64,000 nucleotides of DNA from Nocardioides ochotonae (lineage in GTDB: Bacteria > Actinomycetota > Actinomycetes > Propionibacteriales > Nocardioidaceae). Below, one piece after another: positions 1-8,305 of this stretch. The stretch covers positions 310,001 through 374,000 of the forward strand of contig NZ_CP061769.1 of assembly GCF_011420305.2 (NCBI RefSeq). Reading direction: 5' to 3'. The position numbers were made by a program, and so were the translations under genes. Every line of letters starts with the position of its first letter. Position 1 is the first letter of the stretch. A model generated the notes under the pieces. The model did not search any database and was not told the origin of the DNA. It worked only from the letters and a program-made list of their open reading frames with translations.

Positions 1-2
1 AG

Positions 3-269
3 CTCTCGCTGGCGATGATCCAGTCCAACAACCAGGCCCAGTCCGCCGCGACGCCGGAGTCGGCGGCCAACGACGCGATCTTCCAGCAGGTCGTCCTCGA
101 GACCGCGGGGCTCAGCGACCCCACCGAGGAGGACGACCGCCGGGTGCGCCTGATCGTGCACTGCTGGTACGGCGTCCTGATCTCGGTGCTCAACGGACGC
201 CTGGGCATGGCAGAGGCCGAGGGCGACATCAAGATGGCCGCCCGGCTGCTGCTCGCCGAACGTCCCTGA
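3..269 (+). CDS. TetR-family regulator, C-terminal fragment (cut by window edge)
   Basis: The open frame enters from the left edge and ends in TGA, giving 88 visible residues; the DNA-binding N-terminus is missing. The end is helical and Ala/Leu-rich, with an aromatic stretch (VHCWYGVLISVL) and a terminal AARLLLAERP that resembles the last helix of KstR-type TetR repressors (AVRLLIG in M. tuberculosis KstR). Its neighbours are sterol side-chain genes, which fits a local steroid regulator, but the specificity half lies outside the window. The in-frame ATG at 15 is internal, not a start. Confidence 0.6.
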   Translation, partial: LSLAMIQSNNQAQSAATPESAANDAIFQQVVLETAGLSDPTEEDDRRVRLIVHCWYGVLISVLNGRLGMAEAEGDIKMAARLLLAERP

Positions 270-297
270 GCCGCCCCCGGCCCTGTCGTGGTGCGGG

Positions 298-1221
298 TCA
301 GCCGTTGAGCGTCTCGACCCCGGTGGTGTCCAGCTTCGCCACGCTGTACGCCGCGTAGGTCTGGTGCTCGGAACGGTCGGCGAAGTACGACGTGAGCTGC
401 TCGTCGAGCTCCTCCACCGAGAACGTGCCGCCGGCGGCGGTGAACTTCTGCTCCACGACCGGGGCGGCCATCAGCGCCACGAAGTCGCCGTAGGTCACGA
501 ACACCTGGCCGCTGATCCGCTCGGCGGCGGGGGAGGCGAGGTAGGCCACGAAGGTGGCGACGCGCTCGGGGGCCAGGATGTCGAGCTCGCGGTTCTCCGG
601 GTCCTCCGCGAAGACCTTGGAGGTCATCTCGGTGCGCGCCCGCGGGCAGATCGCGTTGGCGGTGACGCCGTAGCGGGCCAGGCCGCGCGAGGTCGACAGC
701 GTCAGCGCGACGATGCCGGCCTTGGCCGCGGCGTAGTTCGCCTGGCCGGGGGCGCCGAAGAGGAACGCCTCGGAGGCGGTGTTGATGATCCGCCCGAAGA
801 CCGGCGCGCCCGCGGCCTTCGACGCGGCGCGGAAGTGCACCGACGCGGCGCGCGAGAGCGAGGCGTGGCCCTTGAGGTGCACCCGGACCACGTCGTCCCA
901 CTGCTGCTCGGACATGTTGAACAGCATCGTGTCGCGGGTGATGCCGGCGTTGTTGACGATGATGTCGAGCCCGCCGTAGGTGTCCACGGCGGCGTCGACG
1001 AGCTGCTGGCCCATCTCCCAGGTGCCGATGTCGCCCTTGACGGCGATCGCTGCGGAGCCGAGGGCCTCGATCTCGCCGACCACCCCGTCCGCAGCGTCGC
1101 CCATGTCGTTGACGACCACGTTCGCGCCACGCGCGGCAAGGGCCAGCGCCTCGGCGCGCCCCAGTCCGGCGCCCGCTCCGGTCACGACGGCGGTGCGCCC
1201 CGTGAGGTCGGTGTTGCCCAT
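298..1221 (-). CDS. hsd4A: Hsd4A-like short-chain dehydrogenase, (3R)-hydroxyacyl-CoA dehydrogenase
   Basis: A 307-residue classical SDR. The Rossmann glycine motif TGAGAGLG lies at residues 14-21, NNAG lies mid-domain, and the catalytic YAAAK follows in GQANYAAAKAG. About 60 residues extend past the core SDR fold. Wording such as NNAGITRDTMLFNMSEQQWDDV and ICPRARTEMT closely matches M. tuberculosis Rv3502c (Hsd4A), which oxidises the beta-hydroxyacyl-CoA of the sterol side chain. The ATG at 1221 is chosen because AGGAG lies 7 nt upstream; a GTG at 1227 would sit almost on it. It diverges from an Hsd4B-like hydratase that would supply its substrate, and the two together resemble a split peroxisomal multifunctional enzyme type 2. 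Confidence 0.82.
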   Translation of the reverse strand: MGNTDLTGRTAVVTGAGAGLGRAEALALAARGANVVVNDMGDAADGVVGEIEALGSAAIAVKGDIGTWEMGQQLVDAAVDTYGGLDIIVNNAGITRDTMLFNMSEQQWDDVVRVHLKGHASLSRAASVHFRAASKAAGAPVFGRIINTASEAFLFGAPGQANYAAAKAGIVALTLSTSRGLARYGVTANAICPRARTEMTSKVFAEDPENRELDILAPERVATFVAYLASPAAERISGQVFVTYGDFVALMAAPVVEQKFTAAGGTFSVEELDEQLTSYFADRSEHQTYAAYSVAKLDTTGVETLNG

Positions 1222-1327
1222 CGACACACTCCTGTTCTGCTGCTCGTCGGGGCGGGCGGCAGCCCGGCCCCCGGTCGTGGCGACCCTAGGAGGGGGTGCG
1301 TACGCCGCCCCGGCGGGGATCCCGATG

Positions 1328-1372
1328 AGTGGACCGCGGTCCAGTCAGTGGGACCGGGGCTCGACCCGGTCC
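1328..1372. promoter_or_regulatory. Twin palindromic operator candidate between hsd4A and hsd4B
   Basis: A perfect 14-bp palindrome TGGACCGCGGTCCA lies at 1330-1343. It is followed by a perfect inverted repeat GGACCGGG (1351-1358) and CCCGGTCC (1365-1372) with a 6-bp spacer. Both use GGACC/GGTCC half-sites and lie in the divergent gap just ahead of the hydratase start at 1396. This arrangement suits a dimeric repressor such as the adjacent TetR, which is an inference. Confidence 0.5.
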
Positions 1373-1395
1373 GCGCCGGGTGGTGGCGTAAGGCC

Positions 1396-2268
1396 GTGCC
1401 CATCGACGTCGCGACCGCGCTCGGCGCGGAACCCACCGTGCGCGAGGTCTGCTGGACCCCGCGCGACGTGCTCCTCTACCACCTGTCCCTCGGGGCGGGC
1501 CGGGACGCCGCGAGCGACCCGGAGCTCGCCTACACCTTCGAGCGCGGCCTGCAGGTGCTGCCGACCTTCGCCATGGTCGCCGGCAAGGGGCTGTCCGCGG
1601 GCGACGAGGGCAGCGCCCCGGAGCTGCGGATGCCCGGCATCGACATCGACCTGCGCCGGATCCTGCACGGCGGCCAGGCGCTGACCGTGCACCGGCCGCT
1701 GCCGGCCCAGGGACGCGCCACCCTCCGCACCCGGGTCGCCGAGGTCTGGGACAAGGGCAAGGCGGCGGTGATCGTGCTCGAGCACGACGCCCGCGACGAG
1801 CAGGACCAGCCGCTGTGGACCACCCGCATGCAGATCTTCGCGCGCGGCGAGGGCGGCTTCGGCGGCGAGCCCGGCCCGGAGAGCGCCTGGAGCGCCCCGG
1901 AGCGCGAGCCCGACCACGTGCTGGAGTCCCCGACGCGCGCCGACCAGGCGCTGCTCTACCGGCTCAACGGCGACCTCAACCCCCTGCACATCGACCCCGG
2001 CTTCGCCCGGGCCGCCGGCTTCGAGCAACCGATCCTGCACGGGCTCGCCTCCTACGGCATCGTCGCCAAGGCGATCGTCGACGGGCTGCTCGACGGCGAC
2101 GCGACCCGGCTGGAGTCGCTGTCGGTGCGCTTCGCCGGCTCGATCCACCCCGGCGAGACGATCCGCACCTCGGTGTGGCGTGACGGCGAGGAGCTGCTGC
2201 TGTCCGCGACCTGCCCCGAGCGCGACGGCCAGCCGGTCCTGACCCACGCGACAGCCCGGGTGCGCTGA
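1396..2268 (+). CDS. hsd4B: Hsd4B-like MaoC double-hotdog 2-enoyl-CoA hydratase
   Basis: A 290-residue double-hotdog hydratase 2. The C-terminal half has the hydratase motif GDLNPLHIDP with catalytic Asp193 and His198, then AAGFEQPILHGL. The N-terminal half (WDKGKAAVI, FARGEGGFGG) is the degenerate hotdog. Length and wording closely match M. tuberculosis Rv3538. It would hydrate trans-2-enoyl-CoA to the (R)-3-hydroxy form for the divergent Hsd4A-like enzyme. The start is GTG at 1396, matching the family N-terminus MPIDVATALGA; the frame stays open far upstream only because of high GC. The ribosome site is weak (TAAGG). It is one base away from the thioesterase gene, so an operon is likely. 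Confidence 0.85.
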   Translation: MPIDVATALGAEPTVREVCWTPRDVLLYHLSLGAGRDAASDPELAYTFERGLQVLPTFAMVAGKGLSAGDEGSAPELRMPGIDIDLRRILHGGQALTVHRPLPAQGRATLRTRVAEVWDKGKAAVIVLEHDARDEQDQPLWTTRMQIFARGEGGFGGEPGPESAWSAPEREPDHVLESPTRADQALLYRLNGDLNPLHIDPGFARAAGFEQPILHGLASYGIVAKAIVDGLLDGDATRLESLSVRFAGSIHPGETIRTSVWRDGEELLLSATCPERDGQPVLTHATARVR

Positions 2269-2269
2269 C

Positions 2270-2896
2270 GTGGTCGCGGGGGAGTCGTTCCGGGAGTGCT
2301 CGGCGCCGCCGGTCGACGGCGGCGTGGACGCCGCCGTGGCCGCCGTACGACGGCTCGCGGAGGCGCTGCTGCGCACCGGCGACGGTACGGCGGTCGACCT
2401 CGACGACCTGGCCCGGCGGATCACCGCGCTCAGCGAGGAGGTCGAGGAGCACACCCCGGCGCTGGACACCCGGATGGTGGACATGTGGTCCGGCGAGGGA
2501 GCGACCCGCCACGACCCGGTCACCGGCCCCGAGAACGCCCTCGCGCCACCGCTGCACCTCACCGGCCACGACGACGGCTCGGTCTCCGGCACGGTCCGGC
2601 TCGGGGTGCTCTACCAGGGCCCGCCCGGCTGCGTGCACGGCGGTGTGAGCGCCCTGCTGCTCGACCACACCCTCGGCGTCGCCAACGCCTGGGCCGGCAC
2701 GGCCGGGATGACCGGCACGCTGACGGTCCGCTACCACGCACCCGTGCCGCTGCACGAGGACCTGGTGGTCAGCGGGCGCCAGGAGCGGGTCGAGGGACGC
2801 AAGATCTGGACCACCGGGACGATCTCCCACGACGGGAAGGTGCTGGTGAGCACCGAGGGGCTCTTCATCGACGCGCTGCTGCAGCGCCCCCGTTGA
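2270..2896 (+). CDS. PaaI-type hotdog thioesterase
   Basis: A 208-residue protein with a single PaaI/YbgC-like hotdog domain in the second half (about residues 85-200). The characteristic GPPGCVHGGVSALLLDHTLG stretch forms the active-site turn and long helix. The first 80 residues are a helical extension of unknown role. Such enzymes hydrolyse acyl-CoA thioesters, here possibly to release stalled sterol or acyl-CoA intermediates. The GTG start lies one base past the preceding stop, implying translational coupling. The substrate cannot be read from the sequence. Confidence 0.75.
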   Translation: MVAGESFRECSAPPVDGGVDAAVAAVRRLAEALLRTGDGTAVDLDDLARRITALSEEVEEHTPALDTRMVDMWSGEGATRHDPVTGPENALAPPLHLTGHDDGSVSGTVRLGVLYQGPPGCVHGGVSALLLDHTLGVANAWAGTAGMTGTLTVRYHAPVPLHEDLVVSGRQERVEGRKIWTTGTISHDGKVLVSTEGLFIDALLQRPR

Positions 2897-2903
2897 GCAG
2901 CAG

Positions 2904-4370
2904 GTGACCTCGGGCAGCACCACCACTCCGCGGTCGGGGGACGCCGCACCGGGCGCTCCGCGACCGGCCGCGGTGATCATCGTGCTGTGCGCGGCCGGCA
3001 TCTGCGTGGCCCTGGTGCAGGCGATGATCTTCCCGCTGGTGCCGTCGCTGCCCGGCCTGCTCGACACCAGCGCCGCCGACGCGACCTGGGTGGTCAGCGC
3101 GACGCTGATGGCCGCCGCGGTGGCGACGCCGGTGAGCGGGCGCCTCGGCGACATGGTCGGCAAGCGCCGGGTGATCCTGGCCAGCCTGGGCTTCCTGATC
3201 CTCGGGTCGCTGGTCTGCGCGGCGTCCTCGAGCCTGCTGCCGATGATCGTCGGCCGGGCGCTCCAGGGCCTGGCGATGGGCACCATCCCGCTGGGGATCA
3301 GCGTGATGCGCGAGGAGCTGACCACCCGCCAGATGGCCACCGGCATCGCGGTGATGAGCGCGACGATGGGCATCGGCGGGTCGATCGGCATGCCGCTGAG
3401 CGCGCTGGTGCTCGCGGTCGCGTCGTGGCGGGCGATGTTCCTGCTGGTCGCGCTGCTCGCCTCGGTGTGCGCGGTGGCGGTGCTGGTGGTCGTCCCGCCG
3501 TCGCGGGTGGCCCGGCCGGGCCGCTTCGACCTCGTCGGGGCCCTCGGCCTCGCGGTGGTGCTGGTCGCGTTCCTCCTGGTGGTCACCCGCGGCCAGGAGT
3601 GGGGTTGGGCGAGCCCGCCGATCGCCGCCCTCGCCCTGCTCGTCGTCGTGGTGCTGGCGTGGTGGACCCGCTTCGAGCTGCGCCGGCGCGACGCCCTGGT
3701 CGACCTGCGGGTCGCGGCGCGCCCGACGATGGTGTGGGCCAACCTCGCCGCGCTCGCGCTCGGCTTCTCGATGTACCCCCAGGGCCTGGCCTTCCCGCAG
3801 ATGATGAACGCCCCGGCCTCGACCGGCTACGGCCTCGGCCTCGACATGGTCATCGCCGGCCTCGTCATCGGCATCGGCGGCCTGACGATGCTGCTGCTCG
3901 CCCCGCTCGCGGCCCGCTTCATCGTCGTACGCGGCGCGCGGGTGAGCCTGATGGTCGCCGGCGTCCTGGTCGCGGTGTCCTACCTCGTGCCGCTCGTCTG
4001 GTACGACGAGCCCTGGTACTTCGCGCTCGCCAGCATCGTCATGTGCGCCGGCCTCGCCTTCGGGATGGGCGCGCTGCCCCAGCTGGTGATGTCGGCGGTC
4101 CCGGTCGGGGAGACCGGCGCCGCGAACGGCGTCAACGCCCTGATGCGGTCGCTGGGCCTCGCGGTCTCCGGTGCCGTGGTCAGCATCGTGCTGGCCTCCT
4201 CCACTCTCGACGCCGGCGGCGCGACGTACCCCACCCTCGGCTCGCTGCGGCTGAGCTATGCGGTCACACTGCTGGCCGCGCTCCTGGTCGTCGTCTGCGC
4301 CTGGCGGGTGCCGCGCGCCGGGGTGGCGGGTGTGGGTGCGGTGGGGGCGGGTCCGGCGGAGCGCTCGTAA
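2904..4370 (+). CDS. MFS transporter, DHA2 (EmrB/QacA) drug-exporter family
   Basis: A 488-residue integral membrane protein with about 14 hydrophobic helices. The MFS motif A between TM2 and TM3 reads GRLGDMVGKRRVI, and motif C-like glycines occur in TM5 (GIGGSIGMPLS). Length and 14-TM topology fit proton-driven DHA2 exporters. It begins (GTG) 7 bp after the thioesterase stop, so it is probably the last gene of the hydratase-thioesterase operon and may export a toxic organic acid or sterol. The substrate is not deducible. The last 20 residues are a Gly/Ala/Val-rich tail. Confidence 0.85.
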   Translation: MTSGSTTTPRSGDAAPGAPRPAAVIIVLCAAGICVALVQAMIFPLVPSLPGLLDTSAADATWVVSATLMAAAVATPVSGRLGDMVGKRRVILASLGFLILGSLVCAASSSLLPMIVGRALQGLAMGTIPLGISVMREELTTRQMATGIAVMSATMGIGGSIGMPLSALVLAVASWRAMFLLVALLASVCAVAVLVVVPPSRVARPGRFDLVGALGLAVVLVAFLLVVTRGQEWGWASPPIAALALLVVVVLAWWTRFELRRRDALVDLRVAARPTMVWANLAALALGFSMYPQGLAFPQMMNAPASTGYGLGLDMVIAGLVIGIGGLTMLLLAPLAARFIVVRGARVSLMVAGVLVAVSYLVPLVWYDEPWYFALASIVMCAGLAFGMGALPQLVMSAVPVGETGAANGVNALMRSLGLAVSGAVVSIVLASSTLDAGGATYPTLGSLRLSYAVTLLAALLVVVCAWRVPRAGVAGVGAVGAGPAERS

Positions 4371-4497
4371 CTGCGCAACTGCGCGGACAAGTACCTGGTA
4401 CGGCAAGGGACCGGTGTCCTTCCCAGCAGGTGCGCCGAAAGACACCGCCCCCGGACACCCCGGGAAGCCCAGCCCGCCCCCGGGCGTTGAGGACAGG

Positions 4498-5466
4498 GTG
4501 AGGCTCTCCCTGCTCGACCGCTCCCGGACCCGCGTCGGCCACCCCGACGCGGAGGCGCTGCACGCGACGGTGGCGCGCGCCGAGCACGCCGAGCTGATCG
4601 GCTACGAGCGGTTCTGGGTGGCCGAGCACCACGGCGTCCGCGGCATCGCCTCGGGCGCGCCCGCGGTGCTGCTGGCCGCGGTCGGGGCCCGCACCTCGCG
4701 GATCCGGATCGGCTCGGGAGGCGTGATGCTCCCGCTGCACCAGCCGCTGGTGGTCGCCGAGCAGTTCCTGGTGCTCGACGCGCTGCACCCCGGGCGGGTG
4801 GACCTCGGCCTGGGCCGCTCCCTCGGGTTCACCGCACCCGTACGCCGCGCGCTGCGCCGCGACCTCGACGTGCCCGACACCTTCGCCGAGGACCTGGCAC
4901 AGCTGCGCGGCTACCTCGAGGGCAGCGCCGAGGTGACCGCACGCCCCGCGACCCGCGGCCGGGTGCCGATGCACGTGCTGGCCACCGGCCGCGGCATCGA
5001 CGTGGCCGCGCGGCTCGGCCTGCCGGTGGTGGTCGGCGGACCGGTCCTCGACGCCGAGGAGCTCCCCGACCTGCTGGCCGGCTACCGGCGGCAGTTCCAT
5101 CCGCACCTGGGCAGCACCCCGTGGGTGACGGTCTCCCTCGACGTGCTCGTCGCCGCCGACGACGCCACGGCCCGCGAGCTCGCGCTCCCGGAGGCATGGG
5201 CGATGGCGCTGGCGCGCCGCGACGGCGAGTTCCCGCCGCTGGAGCCGGTGGCCGACATCCACGCGGCGACCTGGCCCGACCAGGTGCGCCGCCGCGTCGA
5301 GGCCTCGCTGGACCGCGTCGTGCTCGGCAGCCCCGCGACCGTGCGCCGGCGCCTTGAGCGGCTCGCCGAGCACACCGGCGCCGACGAGCTGATGTCCAGC
5401 GCCTCGACGTACGACCGCGACGCCCTGCTCGTCTCCGACCGGATGCTGCGCGACCTGGTGGGCTGA
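4498..5466 (+). CDS. LLM-class flavin-dependent oxidoreductase (luciferase-like)
   Basis: A 322-residue bacterial-luciferase-like TIM barrel of the MsnO8 subgroup. Visible marks are YERFWVAEHHG near residue 38, RTSRIRIGSGGVMLPLHQPLVVAEQF around residues 65-90, and LHPGRVDLGLGRS. It would use reduced flavin and oxygen, or F420, on an unknown substrate. The GTG at 4498 is chosen because GAGGACAGG lies just upstream and MRLSLLDRS is the family N-terminus; the frame also runs upstream without a plausible start. It converges with the acyl-CoA ligase at only 8 bp, with no hairpin between. Confidence 0.8.
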   Translation: MRLSLLDRSRTRVGHPDAEALHATVARAEHAELIGYERFWVAEHHGVRGIASGAPAVLLAAVGARTSRIRIGSGGVMLPLHQPLVVAEQFLVLDALHPGRVDLGLGRSLGFTAPVRRALRRDLDVPDTFAEDLAQLRGYLEGSAEVTARPATRGRVPMHVLATGRGIDVAARLGLPVVVGGPVLDAEELPDLLAGYRRQFHPHLGSTPWVTVSLDVLVAADDATARELALPEAWAMALARRDGEFPPLEPVADIHAATWPDQVRRRVEASLDRVVLGSPATVRRRLERLAEHTGADELMSSASTYDRDALLVSDRMLRDLVG

Positions 5467-5474
5467 GGGCGCGC

Positions 5475-7124
5475 TCAGACCTGCACGCGCGCCCGGACGA
5501 CCTTGCCGGTGGCGTTGCGGGGCAGGGCCTGGTCGGTGATGCGCCAGTGGCTGGGGACCTTGAAGTAGGCCAGCGAGGCGGCGGCGTGCTCGCGCAGCTG
5601 CTGCTCGAGGACCTCCGCGTCGACGTCCTTGCTGCGTCGGACGACGACCGCGGCGACCTCCTGGCCCAGGTCGTCGTGGTCGATGCCCATGACGAGGACC
5701 TCGGCGACGTCGGGGTGCTCCATCACCACGCCCTCCACCTCGGCGGGGTAGACGTTCTCGCCGCCGCGGATGATCAGGTCCGAGCGTCGCGTGGACAGGC
5801 GCACCCGGCCCTGCTCGTCGAGCTGGCCGAGGTCGCCGGTGTGCAGCCAGCGGTCCGGACCGATCGCGGCAGCGGTGGCCTCGGGGTCCTCCCAGTAGCC
5901 GAGCATGTTGTAGACGCTGCGCGAGCAGATCTCGCCCTCGACGCCGGGCGGCAGCGCGTTGCCCATCGGGTCCCGCACCTCCAGCTCGACGCCGATGATC
6001 GGCCGGCCGAGGGTGCCCGGGGCCTGCTCGAGGTCGATCGGGGTGGCCACGGCGAGGGCGGTGCACGACTCGGTGAGGCCGTAGCTGTCGGCCAGCGACG
6101 CGGCGAACGGCAGCTCGGCGCGCAGCTGGTCCTTGAACTGCGGGGTGGAGGGTGCCGAGGCCAGCGCGAAGGCGGTCAGCGAGGAGGTGTCGTAGCGACC
6201 CAGGTCGCCGTGCTCGAGCAGCCGCTTGGCCATCGTCGGCACCGCTCCCCAGTTGGTCACGCGCTCGCGCTCGATCAGCCGCATGATGGCGTCCACGTCG
6301 AAGCCACCGAGGTGCATGCTGATCTTGGAGCCGGTCGCGAGCCGGGTGACCACCAGGTTGTGCAGGCTGCCGATGTGGAACAGCGGCATCACCAGCAGGT
6401 GGTTGCGGTCGCGGGGGTCGGTCGGGTCGCCGAACCCGGCGAGCAGCGCGTCGTTGTAACGGTGGTACTCCACGACGGCCAGCAGGTTGCGGTGGGTGTG
6501 CACGGCGCCCTTGGGCCGCCCCGACGTGCCGGAGGTGTAGATGATCACCGCCGGGTCGTCCTCGGCGATGGTGGCCTCGGGCAGGGCGCTGCCCCGGTGC
6601 TCGTCCACCAGCCGCGGCAGGTCCTCCTCGATGCTGAGCACGGTGAGCCCGTCGGTGGGGGTCACCAGCGCCGCGCGGCGCTGGTCCGCGACGAGCACCT
6701 TGGGCCGGGTGTGGCCCAGGCCGTAGGCGAGCTCGCGCTCGGTCCACCAGGCGTTGTAGGCGACTGCCACGGCACCGATCGAGACCGTCGCCCAGAAGGC
6801 GAGGACCCAGCCGGGGTTGTTCGCCGAGGCGATCGCCACCCGGTCGCCGGGCTGCACGTCGTACTCCTCGCGCAGCGCGTGCGCCAGGGCCGTGACCTGC
6901 TCGGCGTGCTCGGCATAGGACAGTCGCGACTCCATGGTCACGAGGTAGTCGCGCTCCCCGTGCTCGACCGACTGCTCGAGCAGGGCCCGCAGCGAGCGGT
7001 CGCGGTGCGCGTGGACGCGCAGCGTGGTCCCGAGGACCTCCTCCTCGACGAGCTCGAAGCGACCGCCGGGACCCGTGAGGTCGGCGATCACACGCATGGC
7101 GTGGGCTTGCAGGTCCGTGGTCAT
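5475..7124 (-). CDS. Acyl-CoA ligase (FadD-like, class I adenylate-forming)
   Basis: A 549-residue ANL-superfamily ligase. The AMP-binding P-loop is [11 protein letters not shown] (about residues 197-207). DSYGLTESC is motif A5, [13 protein letters not shown] is A7, [21 protein letters not shown] is the hinge/A8 region, and the catalytic lysine region near the C-terminus is [12 protein letters not shown]. It would activate a carboxylic acid to its CoA thioester via an acyl-adenylate. The start ATG has GAGGG 5 nt upstream. It diverges from an SDR across a strong inverted repeat, suggesting shared control. It is not close enough to FadD3 or FadD17/19 to name. Confidence 0.85.
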   Translation of the reverse strand: MTTDLQAHAMRVIADLTGPGGRFELVEEEVLGTTLRVHAHRDRSLRALLEQSVEHGERDYLVTMESRLSYAEHAEQVTALAHALREEYDVQPGDRVAIASANNPGWVLAFWATVSIGAVAVAYNAWWTERELAYGLGHTRPKVLVADQRRAALVTPTDGLTVLSIEEDLPRLVDEHRGSALPEATIAEDDPAVIIYTSGTSGRPKGAVHTHRNLLAVVEYHRYNDALLAGFGDPTDPRDRNHLLVMPLFHIGSLHNLVVTRLATGSKISMHLGGFDVDAIMRLIERERVTNWGAVPTMAKRLLEHGDLGRYDTSSLTAFALASAPSTPQFKDQLRAELPFAASLADSYGLTESCTALAVATPIDLEQAPGTLGRPIIGVELEVRDPMGNALPPGVEGEICSRSVYNMLGYWEDPEATAAAIGPDRWLHTGDLGQLDEQGRVRLSTRRSDLIIRGGENVYPAEVEGVVMEHPDVAEVLVMGIDHDDLGQEVAAVVVRRSKDVDAEVLEQQLREHAAASLAYFKVPSHWRITDQALPRNATGKVVRARVQV

Positions 7125-7200
7125 CGTGCCCTCGATCGGGTGGTGGCGTGACGGGGGAGGCGGTCAGTGTGGGCCGCCTCGAAGCGACACCCGCCACACT

Positions 7201-7250
7201 TCCCGATCACCGGGACGGGGACACCACCGGGTTCCGGTGATCGGGATCAC
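7201..7250. promoter_or_regulatory. 13-bp inverted repeat operator candidate between fadD-like gene and SDR
   Basis: TCCCGATCACCGG at 7201-7213 is repeated exactly in inverse as CCGGTGATCGGGA at 7234-7246, centres 33 bp apart (three helical turns). The right copy also runs into GTGATCGGGATCAC (7237-7250), a 6+6 palindrome around GG. The repeat occupies the 203-bp divergent intergenic region where both promoters must lie, so it probably binds a dimer or tetramer of a regulator not encoded next to it. Confidence 0.55.
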
Positions 7251-7327
7251 ACCGCCCCGGATCCGGTGTCGCCCCCTTGCATGGGCGGCCTGTGGCGGGT
7301 GCCGACTCCCGCCAGGAGGAGGCATCG

Positions 7328-8089
7328 ATGGGATCGCTCGAGGGCAGGGTCGCGCTGGTGACGGGCGCCGGACAAGGCGTCGGGCAGGGCATCGCGCTCG
7401 CGCTGGCCACCGAGGGTGCCGACGTCGCGGTGCTCGGCCGCACGCCGGCCAAGCTGGAGACGACGTGCGGGCTGCTGCGCGAGCGCGGGGTGCGGGCCGA
7501 GGCGTTCGCCTTCGACGTCGCCGACACGGCCGGGGTGCCGGCGGTGGTCGACGCGGTCGCCGCCCGCTTCGGGCGCATCGACATCCTGGTCAACAACGCC
7601 TACACCGGCGCGTTCGGCCCGCTGTTGGAGCTGAGCGACGAGCAGTTCCAGCGTGGCTTCGTCTCCGGCCCGTTCGCGACGATGGCGATGATGCGCGCCT
7701 GTCACCCGCACCTGGCGGCCACCGGCAACGGCCACGTCGTCAACCTGGTCACCTCCGCGATGGTGCGCTGGGACCCCTCGACGTACGGCGGGTACGCCGC
7801 GGCGAAGCAGGCGGTGCGCTCGCTGACCCGCACCGCGGCGGTCGAGTGGGCGAGCGACGGGATCCGCGCCAACTGCATCGCGCCGCACGCGCTCTCGCCG
7901 GGGCTGAAGGCGTGGACCGAGGCCTTCCCCGAGGAGGCGGCGGAGTTCACCGCGACCATCCCCGCCGGGCGCATCGGCGACTGCGAGATGGACATCGGCC
8001 GCGCCGTCGTCGCGCTGGTCGGTGACGACCTGCGCTACCTCACCGGGGCCACCCTGCCGCTGGACGGCGGGCAGGCGTTCTTCGGCTGA
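7328..8089 (+). CDS. Short-chain dehydrogenase/reductase
   Basis: A 253-residue classical SDR. TGAGQGVG is the cofactor-binding glycine motif (residues 13-20), NNAY stands in place of NNAG near residue 88, a YAAAKQA active-site stretch follows, and LPLDGGQAFFG ends the protein. The ATG at 7328 is preceded by the strong site AGGAGGAGG; an upstream in-frame ATG (7277) lacks one. It diverges from the acyl-CoA ligase and may oxidise or reduce a hydroxy/keto acyl-CoA in the same route. The substrate is unknown. Confidence 0.82.
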   Translation: MGSLEGRVALVTGAGQGVGQGIALALATEGADVAVLGRTPAKLETTCGLLRERGVRAEAFAFDVADTAGVPAVVDAVAARFGRIDILVNNAYTGAFGPLLELSDEQFQRGFVSGPFATMAMMRACHPHLAATGNGHVVNLVTSAMVRWDPSTYGGYAAAKQAVRSLTRTAAVEWASDGIRANCIAPHALSPGLKAWTEAFPEEAAEFTATIPAGRIGDCEMDIGRAVVALVGDDLRYLTGATLPLDGGQAFFG

Positions 8090-8140
8090 CAGGCGGGCGC
8101 TGCGGCGGCGCCAAAGAGGCTCCCGGTCAGTGAGAAACGC

Positions 8141-8171
8141 CGTGTGGCCCCGACCACACGAGCCCTAGCGT
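8141..8171 (+). promoter_or_regulatory. Promoter and operator-like inverted repeat of the peptide ABC operon
   Basis: CGTGTGG (8141-8147) and CCACACG (8154-8160) form a perfect 7-bp inverted repeat with a 6-bp spacer. It lies just upstream of the -10-like TAGCGT (8166-8171), covering the -35/spacer zone where a repressor would act. The start of transcription would fall near 8178, giving a leader of about 80 nt before the first small ORF. Confidence 0.5.
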
Positions 8172-8212
8172 CTGAGGTCCGCCGGCTTGCCGTGCGTCCC
8201 CCCGCGTCACGT

Positions 8213-8256
8213 TCTCCCGGCCGGTCCTCGAGACCGGCCCGCCCGAAGGGAACTCC
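8213..8256 (+). promoter_or_regulatory. Structured 5' leader hairpin ahead of the peptide ABC operon
   Basis: The leader contains GGCCGGTC and GACCGGCC around CTCGA, a perfect 8-bp stem. It is flanked by GTTCTCCC and GGGAAC, which can extend the pairing with a bulge. I do not recognise a known riboswitch class. The structure sits directly before the 14-codon leader ORF, so attenuation or start-site control is possible but unproven. Confidence 0.4.
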
Positions 8257-8260
8257 CTGG

Positions 8261-8305
8261 ATGTCAACCGCAGCTCGTGTGTCACCGGCCGGACGTGGCC
8301 GCTGA
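8261..8305 (+). CDS. 14-residue leader peptide, translationally coupled to the ABC permease
   Basis: ATG at 8261 opens a 15-codon ORF encoding MSTAARVSPAGRGR. Its TGA (8303-8305) shares its A with the permease ATG at 8305. The permease has no ribosome site of its own; GAAGGGAA lies upstream of the leader ORF (about 8246-8253), so the permease would be translated by termination-reinitiation. The peptide has no Cys run or amino-acid run that points to a known attenuator. It could be an overlooked coupled uORF or simply a longer 5' region. Confidence 0.5.
   Translation: MSTAARVSPAGRGR

Noticed and set aside
364..1395. Long plus-strand open frame over the Hsd4A-like gene, continuous with the MaoC hydratase
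   Set aside because: Its product is low-complexity Gly/Arg/Val-rich and lies antisense to a clear SDR; only the part from GTG 1396 has protein-family signal.
2865..4445. Long minus-strand frame over the MFS gene rich in Arg, His, Asp and Gln
   Set aside because: Typical antisense shadow of a GC-rich gene; no domain, no ribosome site.
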